From: DASPKA01 sp035628335
Lineage (GTDB): Bacteria; Patescibacteriota; Doudnabacteria; UBA920
Reading direction: 5' to 3'
Length of the DNA: 10,828 nucleotides
Assembly: GCA_035628335.1 (NCBI GenBank)
Contig: DASPKA010000082.1
Coordinates: 1-10,828 of the forward strand
Below the pieces are notes generated by a model. That model was not told the origin of the DNA. It searched no databases and saw only the letters and a list, made by a program, of their open reading frames with translations. Shown here one piece after another: positions 6,272 to 10,828 of the stretch. Made by a program: the position numbers and the translations under genes. Positions within the stretch are counted from its first letter, which is position 1; each line of letters opens with the position of its first letter.

Positions 6272-7673
6272 ATATGGTATAAGACTCCTTAAGGGCAGGA
6301 ATAACAATTTCCACCCCTGGCATTTTTGATATTAGTAGTGACTTCAAACTTTCGCCTTCCCTTGGCTCACAATGAACCAAGAAGATCTTTTTCAACCCTT
6401 TCAGGCTTTGTGCAAAAGTAAGCAGCTGATTTCTGTCTGCGTGTGCTGAAAACTCGTTGATAGTTATGACTTTTGCACGCACATCATACCAGTGCTCTAA
6501 AATTTTTACTGGGGACTCGCCGTGGTGAATTTTTCGTCCCAGCGTGTGTATTGCCTGATAGCCAGTTATGAGAAGGTAGTTGTTTGGGTCGCTAATGTTA
6601 TGGGCTAAGTGATGGCGGATCCTGCCGCCTTCCATCATTCCCGAAGCAGCAATGACCATAAACGGTCCCTGCATGGTGTTGAGTTTCTTTGAGTCTTCAA
6701 TGCTTGAGACGTACTCAAGTCCTGGAAACTCTAGCGGAACTTGTCCCAGACTGCCAAAGTCCTGCCAAGTCTCTTCATCATAATCTTCAGTGTGCTTGGA
6801 AAATACTTCAGAGATACTCGTAGAAAGTGGGCTGTCGACGAAAATTTTTAGATGTGGAATTCGATTTTCATTGTGGAGTTTGTGGAGAATGTAGATAATT
6901 TCCTGCGTTCGGCCAAGCGCGAACGCAGGCACGAAAATCTTACTCTTTTTTTCTATTGCCTCGTTAACTATATCTGCAAGTTTATTTTCAGCTACTTGTA
7001 CCGGATCATGTAGCCGGTTACCGTAGGTTGCTTCAAGGATTAAAGTGTCAACTTGCTCCTCAATAAGTTCAGGGTTGCGCAACAGTGGGGCGGGTGAGTG
7101 GCCTAAGTCTCCGCTATATAAAATAGTTTTGGTTTCTTGCCCTTCATGTATTTCAACTAACGTGGTAGCAGAGCCTAAGATGTGCCCTGCATCGTAGAAT
7201 TTAAATCTTACATCTGCTTGCAGAGGTGTCCAGGATTTTGAGATGGAAAAGTATGGAGTAGGGCTGAAAAAAGGTAGTGTTTTTTCTACGTCTTCTACAG
7301 TGTAGAGTGGTGTATATGGTCCTTTTTCTGGAATGTGACGTGTTAGAAAGTCACAGTCCTGTTCTTGTATTTTTGCTGAATCTTCCAGAATATACTTAGC
7401 AATGTCAGTGGTTGCGCCGGTTGCGTATATTTTTCCCTTAAAGCCAGACCGTACAAGTACGGGAAGCATACCACAATGGTCTGCATGCGCGTGTGAAAGC
7501 AGGACACTATCGAGCATGGCAGCGTTTATGGGAAAGTGCTTGTTTAAATACTCAGCTTCTTTACGTTTTCCCTGGTGCAGGCCACAGTCAAACAAAAAAC
7601 TTCCAGCTTGTGTTTCTACTAAGTGTTTAGAACCAGTCACATTTTGTGCAGCGCCAAAGAATGTTAACTTCAT
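6270..7673 (-). CDS. Beta-CASP metallo-beta-lactamase-fold ribonuclease
   Basis: 467 aa. It begins with the typical MKLTFFGAAQNVTGS start. Zinc ligands are HAHADH (61-66), H164 in DAGHILGS and D189 in YSGDLGH. The beta-CASP part carries LEATYG (E214), FALGRTQE, SGMMEGGR, GYQAIHTLGR (372-380; many homologs have GYQAEGTLGR) and the C-terminal histidine H411 in SAHADR, plus H434. This is the CPSF73/TTHA0252-like group of RNA endo- or 5'-exonucleases acting in RNA processing and decay. Length is normal and all metal ligands are present, so it should be active. The ATG has no Shine-Dalgarno; a TACAAT box lies 7 nt upstream, so the mRNA is probably leaderless. It is divergent from the sugar dehydrogenase gene with 23 bp between the start codons. 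Confidence 0.94.
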   Translation of the reverse strand: MKLTFFGAAQNVTGSKHLVETQAGSFLFDCGLHQGKRKEAEYLNKHFPINAAMLDSVLLSHAHADHCGMLPVLVRSGFKGKIYATGATTDIAKYILEDSAKIQEQDCDFLTRHIPEKGPYTPLYTVEDVEKTLPFFSPTPYFSISKSWTPLQADVRFKFYDAGHILGSATTLVEIHEGQETKTILYSGDLGHSPAPLLRNPELIEEQVDTLILEATYGNRLHDPVQVAENKLADIVNEAIEKKSKIFVPAFALGRTQEIIYILHKLHNENRIPHLKIFVDSPLSTSISEVFSKHTEDYDEETWQDFGSLGQVPLEFPGLEYVSSIEDSKKLNTMQGPFMVIAASGMMEGGRIRHHLAHNISDPNNYLLITGYQAIHTLGRKIHHGESPVKILEHWYDVRAKVITINEFSAHADRNQLLTFAQSLKGLKKIFLVHCEPREGESLKSLLISKMPGVEIVIPALKESYTI

Positions 7674-7680
7674 ATTTTTT

Positions 7681-7686
7681 ATTGTA
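7681..7686 (-). promoter_or_regulatory. -10 box of the beta-CASP RNase gene
   Basis: Minus-strand TACAAT (complement of 7681-7686) lies 7 nt before the ATG (7673), so transcription should start at about 7674, one base before the start codon. It overlaps the plus-strand -10 at 7685-7690 by two bases. No good -35 is seen at 16-18 nt. Confidence 0.55.
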
Positions 7687-7690
7687 TCAT
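7685..7690 (+). promoter_or_regulatory. -10 box of the sugar dehydrogenase gene
   Basis: TATCAT (7685-7690) ends 6 nt before ATG 7697, so the predicted transcript start coincides with the first base of the start codon. The -35 would lie inside the divergent RNase coding region, where TGTTAA (7662-7667) is a weak match. Confidence 0.5.
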
Positions 7691-7696
7691 GTATAT

Positions 7697-8857
7697 ATGA
7701 AAAAACATCACATATTTACCTTAGTCTTCGCAGTTGCTATGTTAGGTGCGGGCTGTAGAGCGGAAACTACCAGTATGTCTCCAGAGACACCACCAGCTCC
7801 GGTAGGTTCGGCCACGGCTCCAGTATCTGCCCATGGAGAGCCTGAGGTCGTGCTGCAAACAATTGCTTCAGGTCTTGAGGTCCCTTGGTCTATGGTGTTT
7901 ACCGGTACAAATAGAATTCTGGTCTCGGAGCGTCCAGGTCTTGTGCGTGCCATAGTTGATGGTAAATTACAGACTGAACCCTTGTATATATTCTCGGAGA
8001 CTGTGGCGAAAGGTGAGAGTGGGCTTATGAGTATGGTCCTTGATCCAGACTACCAAAACTCCCAGTATATTTATGCCTGTGTAGCATACGAGCAATCAGG
8101 TATGAAAGTTAAAGTCGTCCGTTTGATGGACTCAGGTAATGCACTCACGGAACAAAAAGACTTGTTAAGCGGAATAACAGCAGCCTCTAATCACGCAGGG
8201 TGTAGGCTTGTAATTGGGCCTGACAAAAAACTCTATGTTTCCACAGGTGACGCAAGCAATAGAGCTTTAGCCCAGGACTTAAAAAATCTAGGTGGAAAAA
8301 TTTTGCGAATGAACCTAGACGGCAGTGTTCCGGAAGACAATCCAAGCAACACGTATGTGTGGAGTTACGGACACCGGAACGCTCAAGGATTAAGCTTTGA
8401 CGTGCAAGGGAGGCTGTATAGTTCAGAACACGGACCAAGTGGTTTTGACGGACCTGGAGGTGGAGATGAAATTAATCTCATCGTCAAAGGTGGAAACTAT
8501 GGTTGGCCGTTAGTATCTCACACTGCAAAGCGTGATGGTACCGTAGCGCCCCTTAGCGTCTATACTCCAGCGGTTGCCCCTGCGTCATTACTTGCGTACA
8601 CTGGAGACATATTTCCAGCTTGGAAAGGCCAGTTATTTTTTGGAGGCCTCCGCGGCACTGGGTTATACCGAGTTAAACTTAACGCTGCGGGTGATGCAGT
8701 CGAAACCACAGTTAAGCTTCCAGGTGTAGACGTAGGGCGAGTACGAGATGTAGTACAAGGACCAGACGGCTACATATACATAACAACGAGCAACAGAGAT
8801 GGCAGAGGCACGCCTCGGTCAAGCGATGATAAGATAATAAAAATACTCCCTAAATAG
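7697..8857 (+). CDS. PQQ-dependent aldose sugar dehydrogenase-like lipoprotein
   Basis: 386 aa. A lipoprotein signal peptide ends at MLGAGC (lipid anchor C20), followed by a Pro/Ser/Thr-rich spacer to about residue 48, so the enzyme sits outside the membrane. The rest is a six-bladed soluble glucose/aldose sugar dehydrogenase (sGDH/YliI type). It has GLEVPWSM, a GESGL motif, NHAGCRL with candidate catalytic base H166, GDAS (184-187), GKILRMNLDGSVPEDNP, GHRNAQG (225-231), EHGP (244-247), DEIN and NYGWP (267-271). Family members oxidise aldoses to lactones with PQQ and calcium. No PQQ synthesis genes are in the window, so cofactor would come from elsewhere or may not be used. I chose ATG 7697 because it opens a clean lipoprotein signal and follows a -10 box directly; a longer reading from 7646 would cover the divergent gene's start. 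Confidence 0.9.
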   Translation: MKKHHIFTLVFAVAMLGAGCRAETTSMSPETPPAPVGSATAPVSAHGEPEVVLQTIASGLEVPWSMVFTGTNRILVSERPGLVRAIVDGKLQTEPLYIFSETVAKGESGLMSMVLDPDYQNSQYIYACVAYEQSGMKVKVVRLMDSGNALTEQKDLLSGITAASNHAGCRLVIGPDKKLYVSTGDASNRALAQDLKNLGGKILRMNLDGSVPEDNPSNTYVWSYGHRNAQGLSFDVQGRLYSSEHGPSGFDGPGGGDEINLIVKGGNYGWPLVSHTAKRDGTVAPLSVYTPAVAPASLLAYTGDIFPAWKGQLFFGGLRGTGLYRVKLNAAGDAVETTVKLPGVDVGRVRDVVQGPDGYIYITTSNRDGRGTPRSSDDKIIKILPK

Positions 8858-8868
8858 GGAGTATTTTT
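8839..8868. terminator. Bidirectional terminator overlapping a stop codon
   Basis: AAAAATACTCCCT (8839-8851) and AGGGAGTATTTTT (8856-8868) are perfectly complementary around a 4-nt loop. A-runs on one side and T-runs on the other give a U-tract in both directions. It contains the TAG stop (8855-8857) of the sugar dehydrogenase and lies 7 bp beyond the stop of the converging gene (8876-8878). Confidence 0.85.
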
Positions 8869-8875
8869 ACCAGGT

Positions 8876-9469
8876 TTATTGTTGTGCTGGTTCAGTAGAT
8901 TTTTTGCGGATTACGGAATGAGCTACATAGCTGAGTATGAAAGAAGCAGCAAGAGCAGCAAGTGCACCAAGTGCAGCCATTAGGCACAGTTTGTTTATTC
9001 TGGCATCTGTCTCTTTGAGTGTTTTCCCTACGATTACATACCCACCTTGTGGTCCTGGTATGCTGGTTATTACTGTAGCAAAGCGTTGACCATTTTTTGG
9101 CTCCCAGGTTAGACGATGCTCACCTTTTTTCTTTGCCGCATCAAGTGCGCCTTGTGGTGGTACGGGTATTTTTCCATCCAGCATTCCAGTAGAGCCTACT
9201 GGAGTTCCAGTCCCGTTAATGAGCACAGCAAATGGTGCCGTGCCTTTGGTTATGTCGCTGTCGCTAGTGGGAGGGAGGAGTTGTTCCAGAGGCGCCCCTT
9301 GCTCGATTGCAGCAAGGGCGCTTTCCGAAAGTTGCAGAGGAGCGTCATTTGCACTGCTACGTATAATAAATTGAGAACTTGCGTATGCGATTCCGCTCAC
9401 TACCACAATTGCCGTAGCAATAGGCAGCCAGTGCAGGAATGCTTGAGTTATAACTTTATGTTGTGTCAT
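8876..9469 (-). CDS. Two-TM protein with extracytoplasmic sensor-like domain, no kinase
   Basis: 197 aa, family not identified. TM segments lie at about 14-33 and 161-183. Between them is a domain of about 127 residues outside the membrane. Its end (GGYVIVGKTLKETDARINKL, 142-161, running into TM2) resembles the last beta-strand and exit helix of histidine-kinase or chemoreceptor input domains. After TM2 only about 14 basic residues remain, with no HAMP or kinase domain. It could be an orphan sensor that signals through a partner, or a membrane-anchored binding protein. An extended -10 (TGCTATAAT) lies 25-33 nt upstream. No clear Shine-Dalgarno precedes the ATG. It is divergent from the small secreted-protein gene. 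Confidence 0.82.
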   Translation of the reverse strand: MTQHKVITQAFLHWLPIATAIVVVSGIAYASSQFIIRSSANDAPLQLSESALAAIEQGAPLEQLLPPTSDSDITKGTAPFAVLINGTGTPVGSTGMLDGKIPVPPQGALDAAKKKGEHRLTWEPKNGQRFATVITSIPGPQGGYVIVGKTLKETDARINKLCLMAALGALAALAASFILSYVAHSVIRKKSTEPAQQ

Positions 9470-9493
9470 TCAATTCTTAGATTAATTGTATAT

Positions 9494-9502
9494 ATTATAG
9501 CA
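9494..9502 (-). promoter_or_regulatory. Consensus extended -10 promoter
   Basis: On the minus strand, complement of 9494-9502 reads TGC-TATAAT, a perfect extended -10. The predicted transcript start is about 9487, giving a leader of about 17 nt before ATG 9469 with no obvious Shine-Dalgarno. Confidence 0.65.
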
Positions 9503-9542
9503 CGGGCTGATAGTGAAATATTTTAAAGCTACGGAAGTAATA

Positions 9543-9548
9543 TATAAT
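9543..9548 (+). promoter_or_regulatory. -10 box for the small secreted protein gene
   Basis: TATAAT (9543-9548); predicted start about 9555, leader about 22 nt. A -35 at 17 nt would be A/T-rich and not consensus. It stands back to back with the minus-strand promoter at 9494-9502. Confidence 0.5.
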
Positions 9549-9576
9549 AGCCGCTTAAGATTAAAGAACATTGAGT

Positions 9577-10050
9577 ATGACAAAGAAAAAGTACCTTGTA
9601 TTAGCAGCCGCTCCCGTGCTCGGGTTATCATTAATTGGCGCCGCCTTGGTTTCTGCACGCGGAGGAGGTGGTCCGTTCCTCATGCATGGAGGGTTTGGCT
9701 TTCATGGGTTTGATAGCCCAACTCCTGACCAAATAGTAGAAAGAACACGGGCACAGTTTAAGCAGGAGGCAGAGTTACTGGATATAAGTGAGGAAGAAGT
9801 CAAAGCAGCATGGGCGCAAGGCAAAGGTTTGCACGAACTTGCCCAGGAAAAAGGAATTACAGCAGAGCAGCTTAAGGCAAAAATGCAGGCAGCTCTGGAT
9901 ACAAGATTAAAGACAAATTTACAAGTTCTCGTGGACAGGGATATTATAACCCAAGCACAAGCAGATCAGCGGTTGCAGTATATGCAAACTATAAAGATAC
10001 AAGGTGGAATGGGAATGAAAAAGAAAATGATGTTTCAGCCAACTCAGTAA
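9577..10050 (+). CDS. Small secreted helical protein (DUF2680/YckD-like, tentative)
   Basis: 157 aa. The signal peptide KKKYLVLAAAPVLGLSLIGA ends with probable cleavage after VSA (25-27). The mature protein opens with a Gly/His/Phe/Met stretch (RGGGGPFLMHGGFGFHGF, 28-45). A charged helical region follows with helix-turn motifs: LLDISEEEVKAAWAQGKGLHEL, EKGITAEQLKAKM (91-103) and DRDIITQAQADQRL (120-132). The tail is Met/Lys/Gly rich. The ITAEQ/ITQAQAD pattern recalls DUF2680 (YckD-like) secreted proteins; function is unknown, and the His/Met ends might bind metal (inference). I chose ATG 9577, which gives a standard Lys-rich signal start; an in-frame TTG lies 6 nt upstream. No strong Shine-Dalgarno is visible. 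Confidence 0.8.
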   Translation: MTKKKYLVLAAAPVLGLSLIGAALVSARGGGGPFLMHGGFGFHGFDSPTPDQIVERTRAQFKQEAELLDISEEEVKAAWAQGKGLHELAQEKGITAEQLKAKMQAALDTRLKTNLQVLVDRDIITQAQADQRLQYMQTIKIQGGMGMKKKMMFQPTQ

Positions 10051-10064
10051 AAAGAATTATTACA

Positions 10065-10100
10065 AAACAAACACCGCTTCTACTCGGTGTTTGTTTCTTT
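10065..10100 (+). terminator. Intrinsic terminator after the secreted protein gene
   Basis: AAACAAACACCG (10065-10076) pairs perfectly with CGGTGTTTGTTT (10085-10096) around an 8-nt loop, with a T-rich tail to 10100. Confidence 0.85.
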
Positions 10101-10179
10101 GTTGGGAGGTTTTGTGGTAGAGAAAATGACACATAGATGGGCAAGCTTTGTTAGTCTCGCATTATTACCATTTGAAAAC

Positions 10180-10211
10180 GAAAACACTCCGATCAGTGTC
10201 GGGGCGTTTTC
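10180..10211. terminator. Terminator, mainly for the minus-strand basic protein gene
   Basis: GAAAACACTCCGA (10180-10192) pairs with TCGGGGCGTTTTC (10199-10211) with one mismatch and one G-U around a 6-nt loop. In the minus direction it lies 14 nt past the stop and runs into GTTTTCAAATGG, so it suits that gene. The plus direction also has T-rich sequence after it. Confidence 0.65.
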
Positions 10212-10225
10212 TATAATATCTTTTT

Positions 10226-10549
10226 CTATCTTGAGCTCTTGCGGCTTCTGCTAGTAGAAGAGCTTGAGCCGCTGGAGCGTGTGGAGCGTGATGACGATGT
10301 GCGTCCGCTGCTCCTGGAAGATGATTTCCTTGGCATAGATTTTTTCCTTTTTCCTTCGCGAAGCCCGGGCTTGGCCTGGCTTCGCGAAGCGCCGGACTTT
10401 TTTCCGCCGCCGGTTAATTTGTTGACTGTAGCCCAGCCTATCCGGGCTGCAGCCTTTCGGCCACCACCGCGTTTTTTCACGCTTTCTTCGATGTGACTAG
10501 CCATTCGTTTTTGCTTACTGGTATAAGATTTCTTACTTCCTCTTGGCAT
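10226..10549 (-). CDS. Small basic protein, 'plasmid stabilization'-like, with Ser/Arg tail
   Basis: 107 aa. The N-terminal ~55 residues (MPRGSKKSYTSKQKR, HIEESVKKRG, ARIGWATVNK, GGGKKSG) follow the pattern of small cytoplasmic proteins often labelled 'plasmid stabilization protein' in Proteobacteria; that name is an annotation habit and no toxin-antitoxin partner is seen. Those relatives are about 55-65 aa as I recall. Here a low-complexity tail is added: residues 71-107 hold 20 Ser, 8 Arg, 2 Lys and no acidic residue, suggesting nucleic-acid or polyphosphate binding (inference). I chose ATG 10547-10549 over an in-frame upstream TTG because the family starts at MPRG and GGAGGG (complement of 10561-10566) lies 11 nt before it. 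The leader is shared with the gene at 10775. Confidence 0.82.
   Translation of the reverse strand: MPRGSKKSYTSKQKRMASHIEESVKKRGGGRKAAARIGWATVNKLTGGGKKSGASRSQAKPGLREGKRKKSMPRKSSSRSSGRTSSSRSTRSSGSSSSTSRSRKSSR
10354..10389. repeat. Paired palindromes inside the basic-protein gene
   Basis: CTTCGCGAAG occurs at 10354-10363 and again at 10380-10389. Each copy is its own palindrome, and together with flanking CC/GG they form a 12-bp perfect inverted repeat with the palindrome AGCCCGGGCT between them. It lies in the linker between the conserved domain and the Ser/Arg tail. Confidence 0.7.
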
Positions 10550-10561
10550 AGCAAGTAGATC

Positions 10562-10589
10562 CCTCCAGAAGATATTTGCTATTTTTAGA
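10562..10589 (-). repeat. Duplicated leader, copy A (upstream of the basic-protein gene)
   Basis: Read on the minus strand this runs TCTAAAAATAGC-AAATATCTTCTGGAGG and ends in the Shine-Dalgarno of the gene at 10226-10549. Copy B (10737-10765, plus strand) is the same except for one extra A. The copies are inverted, 147 bp apart. Confidence 0.85.
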
Positions 10590-10736
10590 CCATTATCTTT
10601 CTGCAATTATTTGGTCGCGGACCTGAGCAGGACAGGTTGAGCCCTCGCTCGCATCCTAAATAATAATATGTAGAAAACTGCATTTAACAGTAGCACAGCT
10701 TGGGCTCTGCTCAAGCGTTGTGCACTTCGCATTTAT
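10590..10736. promoter_or_regulatory. Divergent control region between two genes with shared leaders
   Basis: Both strands contain TTGAGC (plus 10637-10642; minus, complement of 10709-10714), usable as -35-like elements. On the plus strand TAATAA/TAATAT (10661-10669) is a possible -10 at 18-21 nt. On the minus strand TGC-TACTGT (complement of 10687-10695) is a weak possible -10. GGGCTC and TGCTCA also recur on the two strands. Leaders of about 100 nt would result. No tRNA, ORF or known riboswitch is recognised here. Confidence 0.35.
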
Positions 10737-10765
10737 TCTAAAAAATAGCAAATATCTTCTGGAGG
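10737..10765 (+). repeat. Duplicated leader, copy B (upstream of the last gene)
   Basis: TCTAAAAAATAGC-AAATATCTTCTGGAGG, 29 nt, identical to copy A apart from one extra A in the A-run. It ends in GGAGG (10761-10765), the Shine-Dalgarno 9 nt before ATG 10775. Confidence 0.85.
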
Positions 10766-10774
10766 AATACTATA

Positions 10775-10828
10775 ATGATTGAAAATTCATTAAATAAAAA
10801 ACCGTGTTTCCTTTTTACCAAAGATCAC
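10775..10828 (+). CDS. 5' end of an unidentified gene (partial)
   Basis: Only 18 codons are visible (MIENSLNKKPCFLFTKDH) and the frame is open at the window edge. The start is supported by GGAGG at 10761-10765 with 9-nt spacing. Too little protein is present to assign a family. Its leader is nearly identical to that of the divergent basic-protein gene, so the two may share post-transcriptional control. Confidence 0.6.
   Translation, partial: MIENSLNKKPCFLFTKDH

Noticed and set aside
7646..7696. Upstream start extending the sugar dehydrogenase by 17 residues
   Set aside because: It would hide the lipoprotein signal peptide behind a charged extension and overlap the divergent RNase start. ATG 7697 directly follows a -10 box.
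10114..10254. 46-codon ORF from GTG 10114 (or ATG 10126) with GGGAGG at 10104-10109
   Set aside because: It runs through the terminator hairpin at 10180-10211 and into the 3' end of the minus-strand gene. The peptide has no recognisable features, so translation is not supported.
10550..10606. TTG start extending the basic protein by 19 residues
   Set aside because: The extension covers the Shine-Dalgarno and the duplicated leader. The family's typical MPRG start is at 10549.
10562..10765. MITE or IS element bounded by the inverted 28-nt arms
   Set aside because: No target-site duplication or transposase is seen, and both arms end exactly at working Shine-Dalgarno sites. Kept as a finding about leaders rather than called a mobile element.
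1..10828. Recoding of UGA (Gracilibacteria/SR1 code)
   Set aside because: The gene at 5810-6232 ends naturally at TGA just before a terminator, and no gene has internal TGA.
1..10828. CRISPR array, tRNA, rRNA, prophage or known defence genes
   Set aside because: No regularly spaced repeats, cloverleaf-like sequences, or cas, integrase, restriction or toxin-antitoxin motifs were seen on either strand by eye.

Overview
The window looks like a piece of a small-genome bacterium, most plausibly from the Candidate Phyla Radiation (Patescibacteria, Parcubacteria-like). This is inference. It rests on short compact genes, intergenic gaps often under 60 bp, a palindromic intergenic repeat (ATTCCCGC-CTTC-GCGGGAAT) at the left edge, several single-domain or oddly fused proteins, and a mix of Shine-Dalgarno starts and apparently leaderless starts. 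TAA, TAG and TGA all serve as stops, so the standard bacterial code applies and Gracilibacteria/SR1-type recoding is excluded.

Layout, left to right. (1) 48-2132 is a single ORF fusing an N-terminal ROK-type sugar-kinase/regulator domain to a complete family-1 glycoside hydrolase. (2) 2232-5417 holds two 216-codon genes for membrane proteins of the same architecture (four membrane segments plus a soluble C-terminal domain). They flank an ABC exporter half-transporter and have matching promoter and Shine-Dalgarno geometry. (3) 5471-6232 holds an alkyltransferase-like DNA repair protein with PWWR in place of the catalytic-cysteine motif, followed by a basic protein I do not recognise. (4) 6270-8857 is a divergent pair: a beta-CASP metallo-beta-lactamase RNase on the minus strand and a PQQ-type sugar dehydrogenase lipoprotein on the plus strand. 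Only 23 bp separate their start codons, and their -10 boxes overlap. (5) 8876-10050 is a second divergent pair: a two-TM protein with an extracytoplasmic sensor-like domain and no kinase, and a small secreted helical protein. (6) 10226-10828 holds a basic protein resembling the short 'plasmid stabilization' family with a Ser/Arg-rich tail, and the first 18 codons of another gene. These two divergent genes share an almost identical 28-29 nt leader ending in their Shine-Dalgarno sequences.

Functional reading. The fused ROK-GH1 and the PQQ-type dehydrogenase point to use of scavenged beta-glycosides and sugars. The ABC exporter with its two flanking membrane proteins is a candidate transport unit. 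Most transcription units end in clear intrinsic terminators, two of which overlap stop codons. Four genes (ABC exporter, alkyltransferase-like, beta-CASP RNase, sugar dehydrogenase) have a -10 box 5-8 nt upstream of ATG and no usable Shine-Dalgarno, which predicts leaderless mRNAs. No tRNA, rRNA, CRISPR array, transposase or integrase was seen. No known defence system was recognised. The most unusual items are the degenerate-ROK/GH1 fusion, the paired 216-residue proteins, and the duplicated leader at the right end.
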